From NCBI GenBank assembly GCA_015056315.1, contig SVGN01000025.1, positions 1 through 37,507 on the forward strand: DNA of 37,507 nt, written 5' to 3'. Made by a program: the position numbers and the translations under genes. The notes beneath the pieces are model-generated. The model saw only the letters and a program-made list of their open reading frames with translations. It was not told the origin of the DNA and made no database searches. Below, in pieces: positions 7,762 through 17,132 of the stretch (positions are counted from its first letter, which is position 1; each line of letters starts with the position of its first letter). Source of the DNA: Clostridiales bacterium. GTDB lineage: Bacteria > Bacillota > Clostridia > Christensenellales > Aristaeellaceae.

Positions 7762-7816
7762 CGTTGACTTTTTTGTGCATCTGATGTACGTTTGCAGACG
7801 CAGACAAAAGTCAACG
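7762..7816 (+). promoter_or_regulatory. Inverted-repeat control site before the third oxidoreductase gene
   Basis: Perfect 11-base arms CGTTGACTTTT (7762-7772) and AAAAGTCAACG (7806-7816) are 33 bases apart. The left arm contains a TTGACT -35 box (7764-7769); the matching -10 is weak. Within the loop, TGCAGACGCAGACA (7793-7806) differs at one position from the catabolite-response consensus TGNAANCGNWNNCA. Probably an operator region for the gene at 7850. Confidence 0.45.
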
Positions 7817-7849
7817 AACGCTTTTCGATTTTTGCGGAGGGTTATACAG

Positions 7850-9019
7850 ATGGATACAGTAAGGATCGGTGTGATCGGGCTGGGCAATATGGGTTCGGAG
7901 CATTGCAGGCTGATCCTGTCCGATAAAGCAAGAAATGTGGAGCTGTGCTGCGTTGCCGACCGCCGCCCGGAGCGGCGGGAATGGGCAGAGGCCGCTCTGC
8001 CTGCCCATGTGAAGGTATATACGGAGGGCGCAGAGCTGATCCGCGCCGCCGATTGCGATGCGGTGATGATCGCCGTGCCCCACTACCAGCACCCGGAGCT
8101 GAGCCGCACCGCGCTGGAAAGCGGGCTGCACGTGCTGTGCGAAAAGCCCGTGGCCGTGTACACCCGGCAGGTACACCCGGTGACCGAGGCCGCCCAAAAG
8201 AGCGGCAAGACCTTTGCCCTCATGTTCAACCAGCGCACCAACTGCATCTACCGCAGGCTGAAGGAGATCATCCTTTCCGGCGAGATGGGGGCCATCAAGC
8301 GCATGAGCTGGACCATTACCGACTGGTACCGCAGCCAGGCCTACTACGACAGCGGCTCCTGGCGCGCCACCTGGGCGGGCGAGGGCGGCGGCGTGCTGCT
8401 GAACCAGTGCCCCCACCAGCTGGATCTTTTGCAGTGGCTCTTCGGCATGCCCACCACCGTGCGGGCCTTCTGCCATGAGGCCAAGTGGCACGACATCGAA
8501 GTGGAGGACGACGTGACCGCCTACCTGGAGTTCCCGGGCGGCTCCACCGGCGTATTCATCGCCTCCACCGGCGACCTGCCCGGCACCAACCGGCTGGAGG
8601 TCTCCTTCGACCGGGGCAAGATCGTCTGCGAGGATGGCCGGCTGCTGCGCTGGCTGCTGCCCGGCAGCGAGGAAAAGGATTTCCGCACCGGCCGGGATGC
8701 ATACCCCCGCCCCCGGCTCCGGCCCGAGGTGCTGGAGACCGACGGGGAGAACCCCCAGCACATCGGTGTCATCAACGCCTTTGCCCAGCACATCCTGACG
8801 GGCGCGCCGCTGGTGGCAGAGGGCTCAGAGGGCATCAACGCCCTGATGCTCTCCAACGCCATGCACCTGTCCAGCTGGCTGGGCAAGCCTGTGACCACCC
8901 CCATCGACGAGGAGCTGTTCGCCGCCCTGCTGGCAGAGCGGGCAAAGCATTCCCGCCTGAAGGATACGCAGGATGTGACCTTCGTGACCGACCACAGCGC
9001 CACGGGACGGGCGCTGTAA
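7850..9019 (+). CDS. Gfo/Idh/MocA-family oxidoreductase
   Basis: Predicted 389-residue cytosolic oxidoreductase, the third of this family in the window. It begins VRIGVIGLGNMG with a canonical GxGxxG loop; CEKPVAV follows near residue 100, and the active-site-type segment GGGVLLNQCPHQLDL near residues 180-195. The start at 7850 follows GCGGAGGG; the long in-frame extension to 7694 spans a terminator and promoter and is rejected. A hairpin (9032-9065) separates it from the unknown 655-residue protein, with which it shares direction and probably transcript. The substrate is likely a sugar derived from whatever the upstream importer takes in. Confidence 0.92.
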   Translation: MDTVRIGVIGLGNMGSEHCRLILSDKARNVELCCVADRRPERREWAEAALPAHVKVYTEGAELIRAADCDAVMIAVPHYQHPELSRTALESGLHVLCEKPVAVYTRQVHPVTEAAQKSGKTFALMFNQRTNCIYRRLKEIILSGEMGAIKRMSWTITDWYRSQAYYDSGSWRATWAGEGGGVLLNQCPHQLDLLQWLFGMPTTVRAFCHEAKWHDIEVEDDVTAYLEFPGGSTGVFIASTGDLPGTNRLEVSFDRGKIVCEDGRLLRWLLPGSEEKDFRTGRDAYPRPRLRPEVLETDGENPQHIGVINAFAQHILTGAPLVAEGSEGINALMLSNAMHLSSWLGKPVTTPIDEELFAALLAERAKHSRLKDTQDVTFVTDHSATGRAL

Positions 9020-9031
9020 GCAAACCGCGCT

Positions 9032-9065
9032 CAACGACCGCTCCCTGCGCCGGAAGCGGTCGTTG
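9032..9065 (+). other. Intercistronic hairpin
   Basis: Arms CAACGACCGCT and AGCGGTCGTTG form a perfect 11-base stem in the 93-base gap between the oxidoreductase and the 655-residue protein gene. No T-run follows, so it may tune or stabilise the transcript rather than end it. Confidence 0.55.
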
Positions 9066-9112
9066 CTCTATACAGGCTGCCCCATACAGCCAAAGGAAAG
9101 GAAGGATCCTCT

Positions 9113-11080
9113 GTGCAAGAACTGTTGCTCAGCGCCCGCTCCCTGAAGGGATCGGAGACCTACCGCCCCCTTGCCGACCAGGGGCTGACCGCTGCCGTGC
9201 GTACCCTTGCGGGAGACGGCTCCGCAGACGACCCCTGGGTGCGGGAGATCACGCTGCAAAATGCAAACCATGAAGCATGGCGGGGCGTTGTGCGCATCAC
9301 GCTGCGCGCGGAGGTCTCCGGGCCCCGGTTCTTCCTGCCCGGGTTCATGTACGGCACCAACCGGGGCGATGCGCCGCTTTTCACCGACAGCAAGACCCCC
9401 CGTCTGCGCTGGGAGGAGCAGTTTCCCGCCTACCGCTGGTGGATGTGCCGCAGCGACCGGCTCTCCCACCCCTGCGCCTTCGTCTACGGCGACGGGCGTA
9501 TGCAGGGCCTGTGCGCCTCCCCCTACCTGCTCCGGGATGAAACCGGGCGCAGGCAGTGGATGCCCGGGCTTACGGGAGCACCGGAGCAGTACGCGGGCTT
9601 CGGCTGCGGGCTGGAGGGCAGCCAGGTGAGCTACACGCTGGGGTACGAGAATGCGCCCTGGTTCTTTCTGGATTCCCACAAATACAGCCCCCGTGCGCCC
9701 CTGGGCGACAACTGCCTTACCCTGGCCGCCGGGGAGAGCCTGACCGTGACCGTATACCAGTTCGACCTGCCCGCAACAGACGAGCGCAGCCTCCACCACG
9801 CCCTCAAGTGGGTGTACAGCCGCTTTCATCAGCCGCCCCGCCGCCGCAGCACCCTGCCCGAGACCGTTGATGCCATGGCCACCGCCATTGCCCGGGATGC
9901 ATGGCTGCCGGAGAAAAGCTCCTACGCCTGCTTTGTCTTTGACCGGGGCGACCGCTTCGAGTACCGGGAGCTGCCCTCCATCTCCTGGACCAACGGCCTC
10001 TCCACCGCCGCGCCCATGCTGCAATGCGCCCACCGGCTCGGGCGGGAGGAGATCCGGCAGCAGGCGCTGTGCTGCATCGACCATATCGTGGCCTGCTCCC
10101 TGAACCCCCGCAGCGGCCTGCCCTACATGTGCGAGAAGGAAAACGCCCGGTGGGACAACAACGGCTGGTGGAGCCACAAGCAGCCGGTGCCCGGCCATGC
10201 GGCCTATCTGGTGGGCCAATCCTGCTACCTGATCCTGAAAAGCTACATGCTGGAAAAACAGCACGGCCACGAGCATGAGAGCTGGCTCCGCTTTGTTAAG
10301 GGTGTGCTGGAGGTGACCCAGCGCAGCCGCAACAGCGATGGGGAGTACCCCTATGTGCTCTCCGAAAAGACCGGTGCAGGGCTTTGCTACGACTCCCTCT
10401 CCGGCTGCTGGCTGATGACCGCTGCGGCGTACTTTGCCTCCATCACCGGCGATACCCGGTGGCTGCCGGAGCTGCTGAAAAGCGAAAACTACTACCACCG
10501 CGCCTTCGTTATCCCCCAGGAGTGCTACGGCGGGCCGCTGGACATCGACAAGCAGATCGATTCCGAGGGCATACTGGCCTACATTCGGGCGGTGCGGCAT
10601 CTGCATGCCAGCACCGGCAGCGAAGCCCTGCTGGACCATCTGCGGGATGCGCTCCACTATGAGTACACCTTCAAATTCTGCTACAACTCCCCCGTGCAGA
10701 CCCCGCCGCTGAGCAAGGTGGGCTGGTCAAGCTGCGGCGGCAGCATCACCTCGGTGACCAACCCCCACGTACACCCCATGAGCAGCTCGGTGATGGATGA
10801 GATGTATTACTACCTTGACCGCCGGGCGGATGCCTACATCGAGAGCCGCCTCCGGGATACCATCCTCTGGAGCTGCCAGTGCCATAACACCTGCGACCGG
10901 GAGCTGGATTACGGCCTCACCGGCTGGATGAGCGAACGGTACTGCCACTCTGAGGGTCTGCTCACCGAGCACTACCCGGACGGCTCCCCCGCCAGCACCT
11001 GGTTCGCTTTGATGCCCTGGGGCTGCGGCTCCATTCTGGAGGGGCTGGCAGGCGAGGCGTGGGAACGGGCACAGCCGTAA
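9113..11080 (+). CDS. Uncharacterised protein, possible (alpha/alpha)6-barrel sugar-active enzyme
   Basis: Predicted 655-residue protein that I cannot place in a named family. It has no signal peptide, so it should act in the cytoplasm. Residues ~1-230 look beta-rich; residues ~250-640 are a run of helices rich in Trp, Tyr and His with segments such as SWTNGLSTAAPML, WDNNGWWSHKQPVPGHAA and GLTGWMSERYCHSEG, a look typical of six-hairpin glycosidases and related lyases. Translation should start at GTG 9113, preceded by AAAGGAAAGGAAGG. It follows the third oxidoreductase in the same direction, suggesting a joint role in breaking down an imported oligosaccharide. The fold assignment is inference; a lyase or phosphorylase is also possible. 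Confidence 0.75.
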   Translation: MQELLLSARSLKGSETYRPLADQGLTAAVRTLAGDGSADDPWVREITLQNANHEAWRGVVRITLRAEVSGPRFFLPGFMYGTNRGDAPLFTDSKTPRLRWEEQFPAYRWWMCRSDRLSHPCAFVYGDGRMQGLCASPYLLRDETGRRQWMPGLTGAPEQYAGFGCGLEGSQVSYTLGYENAPWFFLDSHKYSPRAPLGDNCLTLAAGESLTVTVYQFDLPATDERSLHHALKWVYSRFHQPPRRRSTLPETVDAMATAIARDAWLPEKSSYACFVFDRGDRFEYRELPSISWTNGLSTAAPMLQCAHRLGREEIRQQALCCIDHIVACSLNPRSGLPYMCEKENARWDNNGWWSHKQPVPGHAAYLVGQSCYLILKSYMLEKQHGHEHESWLRFVKGVLEVTQRSRNSDGEYPYVLSEKTGAGLCYDSLSGCWLMTAAAYFASITGDTRWLPELLKSENYYHRAFVIPQECYGGPLDIDKQIDSEGILAYIRAVRHLHASTGSEALLDHLRDALHYEYTFKFCYNSPVQTPPLSKVGWSSCGGSITSVTNPHVHPMSSSVMDEMYYYLDRRADAYIESRLRDTILWSCQCHNTCDRELDYGLTGWMSERYCHSEGLLTEHYPDGSPASTWFALMPWGCGSILEGLAGEAWERAQP

Positions 11081-11203
11081 TGCAATGCTGCATCAAAAAG
11101 CACTGCCTCCCGGCAGGGGGAGAAGTGGAAAGGAAGAATTTAGCCTTCGCATTACACATGGCTACTGTTTTGACGCGGTTATGCGAAGAAAGGAGGCGGT
11201 AAA

Positions 11204-11836
11204 ATGATTACAATTGAAGCGTACAAAGAAAATCCCTGTGGGGTTTTGTCTATTCCTTATTGGAAAAACAAGCGCGTAAAAATTCCTCAGAATATGTGTA
11301 TTGTACATGATACTGCGTATTCCGAAGATAAGTATAAAGAATATTGTGATGAGCCATATTTTAGATTGTTTCACTCACTGACAGATATACATATCGCACC
11401 AGTGAATGGCATATCCATTGTTAACGCTAAACAGGATGATATCCCGCTGTTGGTTGATATCATCAATCAATCCTATACTGATTTATCAGTCACCTTTGAG
11501 CAGCTCAAAGGATATACCCAAACAGAGGCATTTTGTCCGGAACTGTGGATTATGGCTATCGATAATATAAACTCTTGTATAGTTGGCTGCGGTATTGCAG
11601 ATTTTGACAAGGCGCTGCATGAGGGTATTATAGAATGGATATAGGTCGTTCCTGCTTATAGGGGCCGAAAAATTGGTCAGTTTATTGTGAACGAACTACT
11701 GAAACGAATGGCAAGTATGGCAGAATTTGCAACAGTTTCTGGAAAAGTAAACAATGCAACCTCTCCTGAAATACTATACCGAAAATGTGGCTTTATAGGA
11801 AACGATATTTGGCACATATTAACTAAGGAAGAATAA
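11204..11836 (+). pseudogene. GNAT-type N-acetyltransferase split by one amber codon
   Basis: The reading frame 11204-11644 (146 residues) ends ...GIIEWI at a TAG (11642-11644), but the same frame continues open for 63 further residues to a TAA at 11834-11836. The continuation starts VVPAYRGRKIGQFIVNELL, which is the acetyl-CoA-binding signature of GNAT enzymes (R-G-x-x-I/L-G). In relatives the residue at the stop is commonly Gln, so a single CAG-to-TAG change explains the break. A good AAAGGAGG ribosome site is kept. The gene is strikingly A+T-richer than everything around it, pointing to recent acquisition. The natural acceptor is unknown. A sequencing error or read-through cannot be excluded. 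Confidence 0.8.
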
Positions 11837-11863
11837 CCTCCTGTTGACTGAACAAACAGGAGG
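11837..11863. terminator. Hairpin directly after the acetyltransferase pseudogene
   Basis: Perfect nine-base arms CCTCCTGTT/AACAGGAGG with a nine-base loop, starting at the base after the TAA. It lacks a T-run. Confidence 0.45.
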
Positions 11864-11912
11864 GCGCAATGATACGCACCATTCCGGTGCATTGCGTTTG
11901 AGGACTACATAA

Positions 11913-11946
11913 ACAAACGAGTATCCGAACACGGATGCTCGTTTGT
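11913..11946. terminator. Long hairpin between convergent genes
   Basis: Stem of about 15 pairs: ACAAACGAG/CTCGTTTGT continued by ATCCG/CGGAT with one T-G wobble and an AACA loop. It lies between the rightward pseudogene and the leftward serine hydrolase. Only a weak T-rich tail is present, so it may be a two-way terminator. Confidence 0.5.
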
Positions 11947-12048
11947 CTGTTGCAGGATAAATTGTTCCTTAACACTCATCCCGGCACAGGGTGGCAGTGT
12001 TTTTGCCTGTGACCGTTCCCTGAAGGCAGCCTCCCGCCTGCGAGGAGA

Positions 12049-12918
12049 TCACTCAAGCCCCAGCAGGTGCTTTTCCATGCTCTGCTTCAGTTCGGGGCAG
12101 TCCTCCCGGATATCCGACAGGTAGGTGATGACCAGGCCCTCCTTCGGCAGTACATAGCATTTCTGCTTCCATTTGCCGTTGATGCTGAAGCCATCCCGGT
12201 ACTTCCAGAAAAAGTAGCCGTAACCGCCCTCCCGGCTCATCTGCTGCACGGTAGTAGCGGCTTTGACGAAGGCTTCCGGCACGATGCGCCTGCCCCGGTA
12301 CACACCCCCATCCAGCAGCATCTGCCCGATGCGGCTCAGCCCATCCACCGACAGCTCCATATTCGATGCACCGTAGAAATACCCCTCCGGGCAGCGACCC
12401 AGCCGGTAGCTTTCAATGCCCAGCGGCGCAAGGATGCGCTCTGCGATCAGCTGCCCTGCATCCTGCCCCATGGCTTCGGTAACCGCCACGCCCGTCAGGT
12501 AAGCGCAGATGTTGCTGTAACAGAACACAGGTGTGCCGCTGTTTTCCAGCGGACAGGCAAGGGCAGCATCCAGCCAGCTTTTCCCCTCCGGCCTGAAGGG
12601 AAAGCCGCCCACCGACATGGTCATGAGCCGGTGCAGGGTAATGGGGGCAAAGCGTTCCTTCTGCAAAGGGCTCATGCGGCTCACATGGGCTTTGGGCAAC
12701 ACCGCCAGCACCGGGGTCTCCGGCGAGAGCCTGCCCTCCCCCATGGCAATGCCCGCCGCCACCGCCGTGACCGACTTGGCAGCGGAATACACCGGATGCA
12801 GGCCCTCCGTATCGCCCCAGCGGTGCAGCAGCTGCCCGCGGCGGTACACCGCAGTGCCATACACCCGCCAGCGGTTTTCCTCTATCTGCCGTACAAAAGC
12901 ATCAAAATCCATATGCAT
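12049..12918 (-). CDS. Serine hydrolase, beta-lactamase/esterase fold (class C type)
   Basis: Predicted 289-residue serine hydrolase of the beta-lactamase/DD-peptidase-like family. The nucleophile motif SxxK is at Ser45-Lys48 in YSAAKS, and the second motif is Tyr134-Ser135-Asn136 in CYSN, both at the expected spacing. No signal peptide is seen, so it is probably a cytoplasmic esterase-like enzyme rather than a drug-resistance enzyme. The start at 12918 follows GGAGG by eight bases; an ATG at 12912 is an alternative, and the long extension to 13086 crosses the divergent promoter region. It is divergent from the GH51 gene. A role in removing acetyl or other ester groups from plant sugars would fit, but this is inference. 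Confidence 0.88.
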   Translation of the reverse strand: MHMDFDAFVRQIEENRWRVYGTAVYRRGQLLHRWGDTEGLHPVYSAAKSVTAVAAGIAMGEGRLSPETPVLAVLPKAHVSRMSPLQKERFAPITLHRLMTMSVGGFPFRPEGKSWLDAALACPLENSGTPVFCYSNICAYLTGVAVTEAMGQDAGQLIAERILAPLGIESYRLGRCPEGYFYGASNMELSVDGLSRIGQMLLDGGVYRGRRIVPEAFVKAATTVQQMSREGGYGYFFWKYRDGFSINGKWKQKCYVLPKEGLVITYLSDIREDCPELKQSMEKHLLGLE

Positions 12919-12994
12919 CTTCCGATCCTCCATGGTATGTGGCTTGGTTTGATGGTACCATGCATTCGGGGGGGCTGCCAAACACAGCGCACAC

Positions 12995-13023
12995 TTGACA
13001 ACCGCCCCTGCCCATTGTACCAT
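12995..13023 (+). promoter_or_regulatory. Promoter of the GH51 gene
   Basis: TTGACA, exactly 17 bases, then TACCAT, followed about 50 bases later by the ribosome site of the arabinofuranosidase gene. Confidence 0.6.
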
Positions 13024-13031
13024 AGCCATAA

Positions 13032-14582
<1,551 letters not shown>

Positions 14583-14600
14583 AACCTTTCTGCGAGCCTT

Positions 14601-14637
14601 CTCCCCGGGCTGCTTCGGCAGTACCGGGGAGATTTTG
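14601..14637 (+). terminator. Terminator of the GH51 gene
   Basis: Arms CTCCCCGG/CCGGGGAG enclose a second stem CTGC/GCAG with a TTCG tetraloop, followed by ATTTT. Confidence 0.7.
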
Positions 14638-14677
14638 GGTTCGGGGCATAAACACATCGATTTGGATGTTTTTTCTC

Positions 14678-14706
14678 TTGACAGGTGACCAATTGGTCAC
14701 TATACT
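14678..14706 (+). promoter_or_regulatory. Promoter with a perfect 16-base operator filling its spacer
   Basis: TTGACA (14678-14683), a 17-base spacer, then TATACT (14701-14706). The palindrome GTGACCAATTGGTCAC occupies 14685-14700 and nearly the whole spacer. A TetR-type dimer bound here would block RNA polymerase. It lies just upstream of the TetR gene, so self-repression is the natural reading. Confidence 0.85.
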
Positions 14707-14721
14707 ATAGGCAGCAAGAGA

Positions 14722-14739
14722 GGTGTCCATTTGGTCACC
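14722..14739 (+). promoter_or_regulatory. Second, imperfect TetR operator copy
   Basis: GGTGTCCATTTGGTCACC matches the first operator except for two central/left-arm positions. It is centred 38 bases downstream of the first operator, in the transcript leader, and could hold a second dimer as a roadblock. Confidence 0.65.
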
Positions 14740-14764
14740 GCCGCCTGCCATATGGGAGGAAGCC

Positions 14765-15388
14765 ATGGAACGACCCACCAAAGACCGCATACTGAACGAA
14801 GCCCTCATCCTGTTTGCGGAGCAGGGCTACAGGGGCACCAACCTGCGGGAGCTGGCTGCCCGGCTGGGGCTGAGCAAGTCTGCCCTCTACAAGCACTACG
14901 AGAGCAAGGAAGCCATCTGGAATGCACTACTGGACAAGATGGAGGCCTACTATGCCCTGCGCTTCGGCTCGGCAGAAAACCTGCCCCCGGTGCCGGAGAG
15001 CTGGGAGGGCTTTCTGCAAACCGCCATGGGCATGCTGCGCTTTACGGTGCAGGATCCCCAGATCGTGCTGACCCGCAAGCTTCTGCTTACCGAGCAATTC
15101 CACGACGGGCGGGTGCGCAGGCTGGCCACCAAGCATTTTCTGGAGGGTACCGCCACCATCTACACCAAGCTGTTTGAAGGCATGATGAAAAACGGACTGC
15201 TGAAGCAGGAAGACCCTGCCATGCTGGCCTTCGGCTTTACAGCCCCCATCTCTGCGCTGGTGCACCTGTGCGACCGTGAGCCGGAGCGGCAAAGCGAAGC
15301 GTTTGCCCGCATGGAAGCCTTTATGAAGCACTTTGCTTCGGTTTACGGAGCACCGGAAAGCCTACATGCATTGCAGGGGAGACCCTGA
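14765..15388 (+). CDS. TetR-family transcriptional regulator
   Basis: Predicted 207-residue repressor. Residues ~5-50 form the TetR helix-turn-helix: RILNEALILFAEQGYRGTNLRELAARLGLSKSALYKHYESKEAIW. The rest is a helical ligand-binding/dimer domain without a recognisable ligand signature. The start at 14765 follows GGGAGGA. Two operator-like palindromes in its own promoter region indicate self-control. The next gene (PfkB kinase) begins 33 bases after its stop with no terminator between, so the repressor probably governs the kinase and the two genes after it. Confidence 0.93.
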   Translation: MERPTKDRILNEALILFAEQGYRGTNLRELAARLGLSKSALYKHYESKEAIWNALLDKMEAYYALRFGSAENLPPVPESWEGFLQTAMGMLRFTVQDPQIVLTRKLLLTEQFHDGRVRRLATKHFLEGTATIYTKLFEGMMKNGLLKQEDPAMLAFGFTAPISALVHLCDREPERQSEAFARMEAFMKHFASVYGAPESLHALQGRP

Positions 15389-15421
15389 CAGGAACATATC
15401 ATTTTTCAGGGGGCGAACACA

Positions 15422-16324
15422 ATGAAAGCAGAAGTCTATCTCCACGGTCAGGTGCTGGGCACCCACTCCTTCCTGCTTCGGGGCGGTTTTCCCAAGCCGG
15501 ACAGCTACAGCGAGATCAACGAGCGGTACTTCCTGCCCGGCGGCGAGACCGGCACCGCAGCCACGGTGCTTTCCTCCCTTGGGGCAGCGGTAAAGATGGA
15601 CGGCACCCATATCGGCAGGGAGCCTGCGGAGCTGATCCGCTCCTTCTACGCCGACAAGAGCGTGGATCTTTCCTCCCTGTATTTCGACCCGGAATGGGAG
15701 GGGCTGGTGGATCATGTGCTGATCGCCGGGGCATACCGCACCCCGCTGGGACGCTTCCAGCAACTGTACGAGAGCGGAATCAAGCGCTGGAACGCCCCCA
15801 AGGAGCAGAATATCATCGATTGCAGGGTGGCAGGGATCGACCCCTACTTCGGCGACGAGACCCGGATGGTGGCAGAGCTGTGTGTGAAGCATCATAAGCC
15901 CTATGTGACCATCGACTGCCGCCACGACAGCTACCTGCATCAGCATTCCACCATCAATGTGCTTTCCCACGAATGCACCGACGGCGACTACAAGGGGCAC
16001 ACCCTTGAAGAGGTATACGCTCTGCTGACTGCCAACACGGAGGGGCTGGTGATCATCACCGCCGGCGAACATGGCATGTACTACGGGCGCAAAGGCCAGC
16101 CCATGAAGCATATGCCTGCCTTCCAGGTGGAGGTGCGCAGCACCCTCGGTGCAGGCGATACCTACAAGGCAGGCTGTGTTTACGCCCTGCTCCACGGCAT
16201 GAGCGACGAAGAGACCGTCCGTTTTGCAGCCGCCTGCTCCGGGGTGGCCATCAGCCGCTTCCCGCTGCCGCTGAACCCGCCCACTCTGGCAGAGGTACAG
16301 GCTTTGCTGGCCAAGGGCAACTGA
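15422..16324 (+). CDS. PfkB-family carbohydrate kinase
   Basis: Predicted 300-residue cytosolic sugar or nucleoside kinase of the ribokinase fold. The ATP-site signature is present as STLGAGDTYKAG, with the catalytic base Asp246 in GAGD. The N-terminal signature, normally GGN-type, reads FLPGGETGTAATVLSSLG near residues 38-55. Length is typical. It lies in a TetR-controlled run between the regulator and an N-terminal-nucleophile hydrolase (12-base gap). The sugar phosphorylated cannot be told from sequence. Confidence 0.9.
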   Translation: MKAEVYLHGQVLGTHSFLLRGGFPKPDSYSEINERYFLPGGETGTAATVLSSLGAAVKMDGTHIGREPAELIRSFYADKSVDLSSLYFDPEWEGLVDHVLIAGAYRTPLGRFQQLYESGIKRWNAPKEQNIIDCRVAGIDPYFGDETRMVAELCVKHHKPYVTIDCRHDSYLHQHSTINVLSHECTDGDYKGHTLEEVYALLTANTEGLVIITAGEHGMYYGRKGQPMKHMPAFQVEVRSTLGAGDTYKAGCVYALLHGMSDEETVRFAAACSGVAISRFPLPLNPPTLAEVQALLAKGN

Positions 16325-16336
16325 GAGGAAAAAACA

Positions 16337-17107
16337 ATGTGCACCACATTCATCCACCGGGGAAACGATGTGATCTTCGGCTTTAATATGGATATTAACG
16401 TAGGGGCGTTCCGGTATGATATCTATGCCGACCAGGACTGCTTCTGCATCGGCTGCCCTGCCGACCTGCATCTGTTTCACGACGAGATCCCGCCCTTTTA
16501 CCAAGTGGAAAACAACTTTCGAAAGATCCATGGCGTAAACCGGCAGGGAGCCTTTGCCGCATGCCTGAACAATATGAACTTTCACAAAGCCCCCTTCCGG
16601 CTGGCAGCAGATGCCTGCTCCCTTGACCAGCTGACCGACGATGTGATCTCCGGCCGGCGCACCCTGAAGGAGGTAAGCGAATTCGCCGGGCAGGTGGAGA
16701 TCGTTACCCTGCCGGGCGGGGCAGTTGCAGTGCCCAACCCGGGCTTCCACGCCCTGATGGGCGATGAGGACGGCAGCATCCTTGTGCTGGAGCCGGGAAA
16801 CGGGTATACCGTCGTTCAGAAAAAGTATGCGGTGATGACCAACTTCCCCCTGCTGGAGCTGCCGACCGACCTGACCGATGCCACCGCCGGATTCTACGGC
16901 AGGGATCGGTATGATACTGCGCTTGAAATGCTCCGGAAAGCCGGGGACGGCTTCACCCCCGAGGCTGCGCTGCGGGTGCTGGAGGCCACAAAGCAGACAG
17001 GCCGCTGGGCAACAAGGGTATCCTTCGTATATTCGTGCAGGGAAAAGACGGTGTTCTGGTGCCTTGAAGGGGCATTTGACAGCATCCGCACCCATCACTT
17101 CCGGTAA
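16337..17107 (+). CDS. Choloylglycine hydrolase / penicillin V acylase-like (linear amide C-N hydrolase)
   Basis: Predicted 256-residue N-terminal-nucleophile hydrolase. The protein begins MCTTF, where Cys2 becomes the nucleophile after Met removal, exactly as in penicillin V acylases and bile salt hydrolases. The following GFNMDIN and GVNRQGAFAACLN segments match the family's conserved blocks. It is shorter than bile salt hydrolases (usually ~315-340 residues), so bile salt activity is doubtful; other members cut N-acyl amides such as acyl-homoserine lactones or N-acyl amino acids. No signal peptide is seen. A GAGGAAAA ribosome site lies in the 12-base gap after the kinase gene, indicating coupling. 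Confidence 0.8.
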   Translation: MCTTFIHRGNDVIFGFNMDINVGAFRYDIYADQDCFCIGCPADLHLFHDEIPPFYQVENNFRKIHGVNRQGAFAACLNNMNFHKAPFRLAADACSLDQLTDDVISGRRTLKEVSEFAGQVEIVTLPGGAVAVPNPGFHALMGDEDGSILVLEPGNGYTVVQKKYAVMTNFPLLELPTDLTDATAGFYGRDRYDTALEMLRKAGDGFTPEAALRVLEATKQTGRWATRVSFVYSCREKTVFWCLEGAFDSIRTHHFR

Positions 17108-17132
17108 CAGCCGTACAAAGGATCGAATTTCC

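Noticed and set aside
5055-7814. A 919-codon open frame on the minus strand across the second permease and binding-protein genes
   Set aside because: It is antisense to two well-supported genes with clear motifs, runs through their terminator, and its translation is dominated by Gly, Val, His and Gln with no domain. Codon bias of the real genes leaves few stops on the opposite strand.
16337-17107. Calling the amidase a bile salt hydrolase
   Set aside because: Only the general Cys-nucleophile family features are visible and the protein is about 60-80 residues shorter than known bile salt hydrolases.
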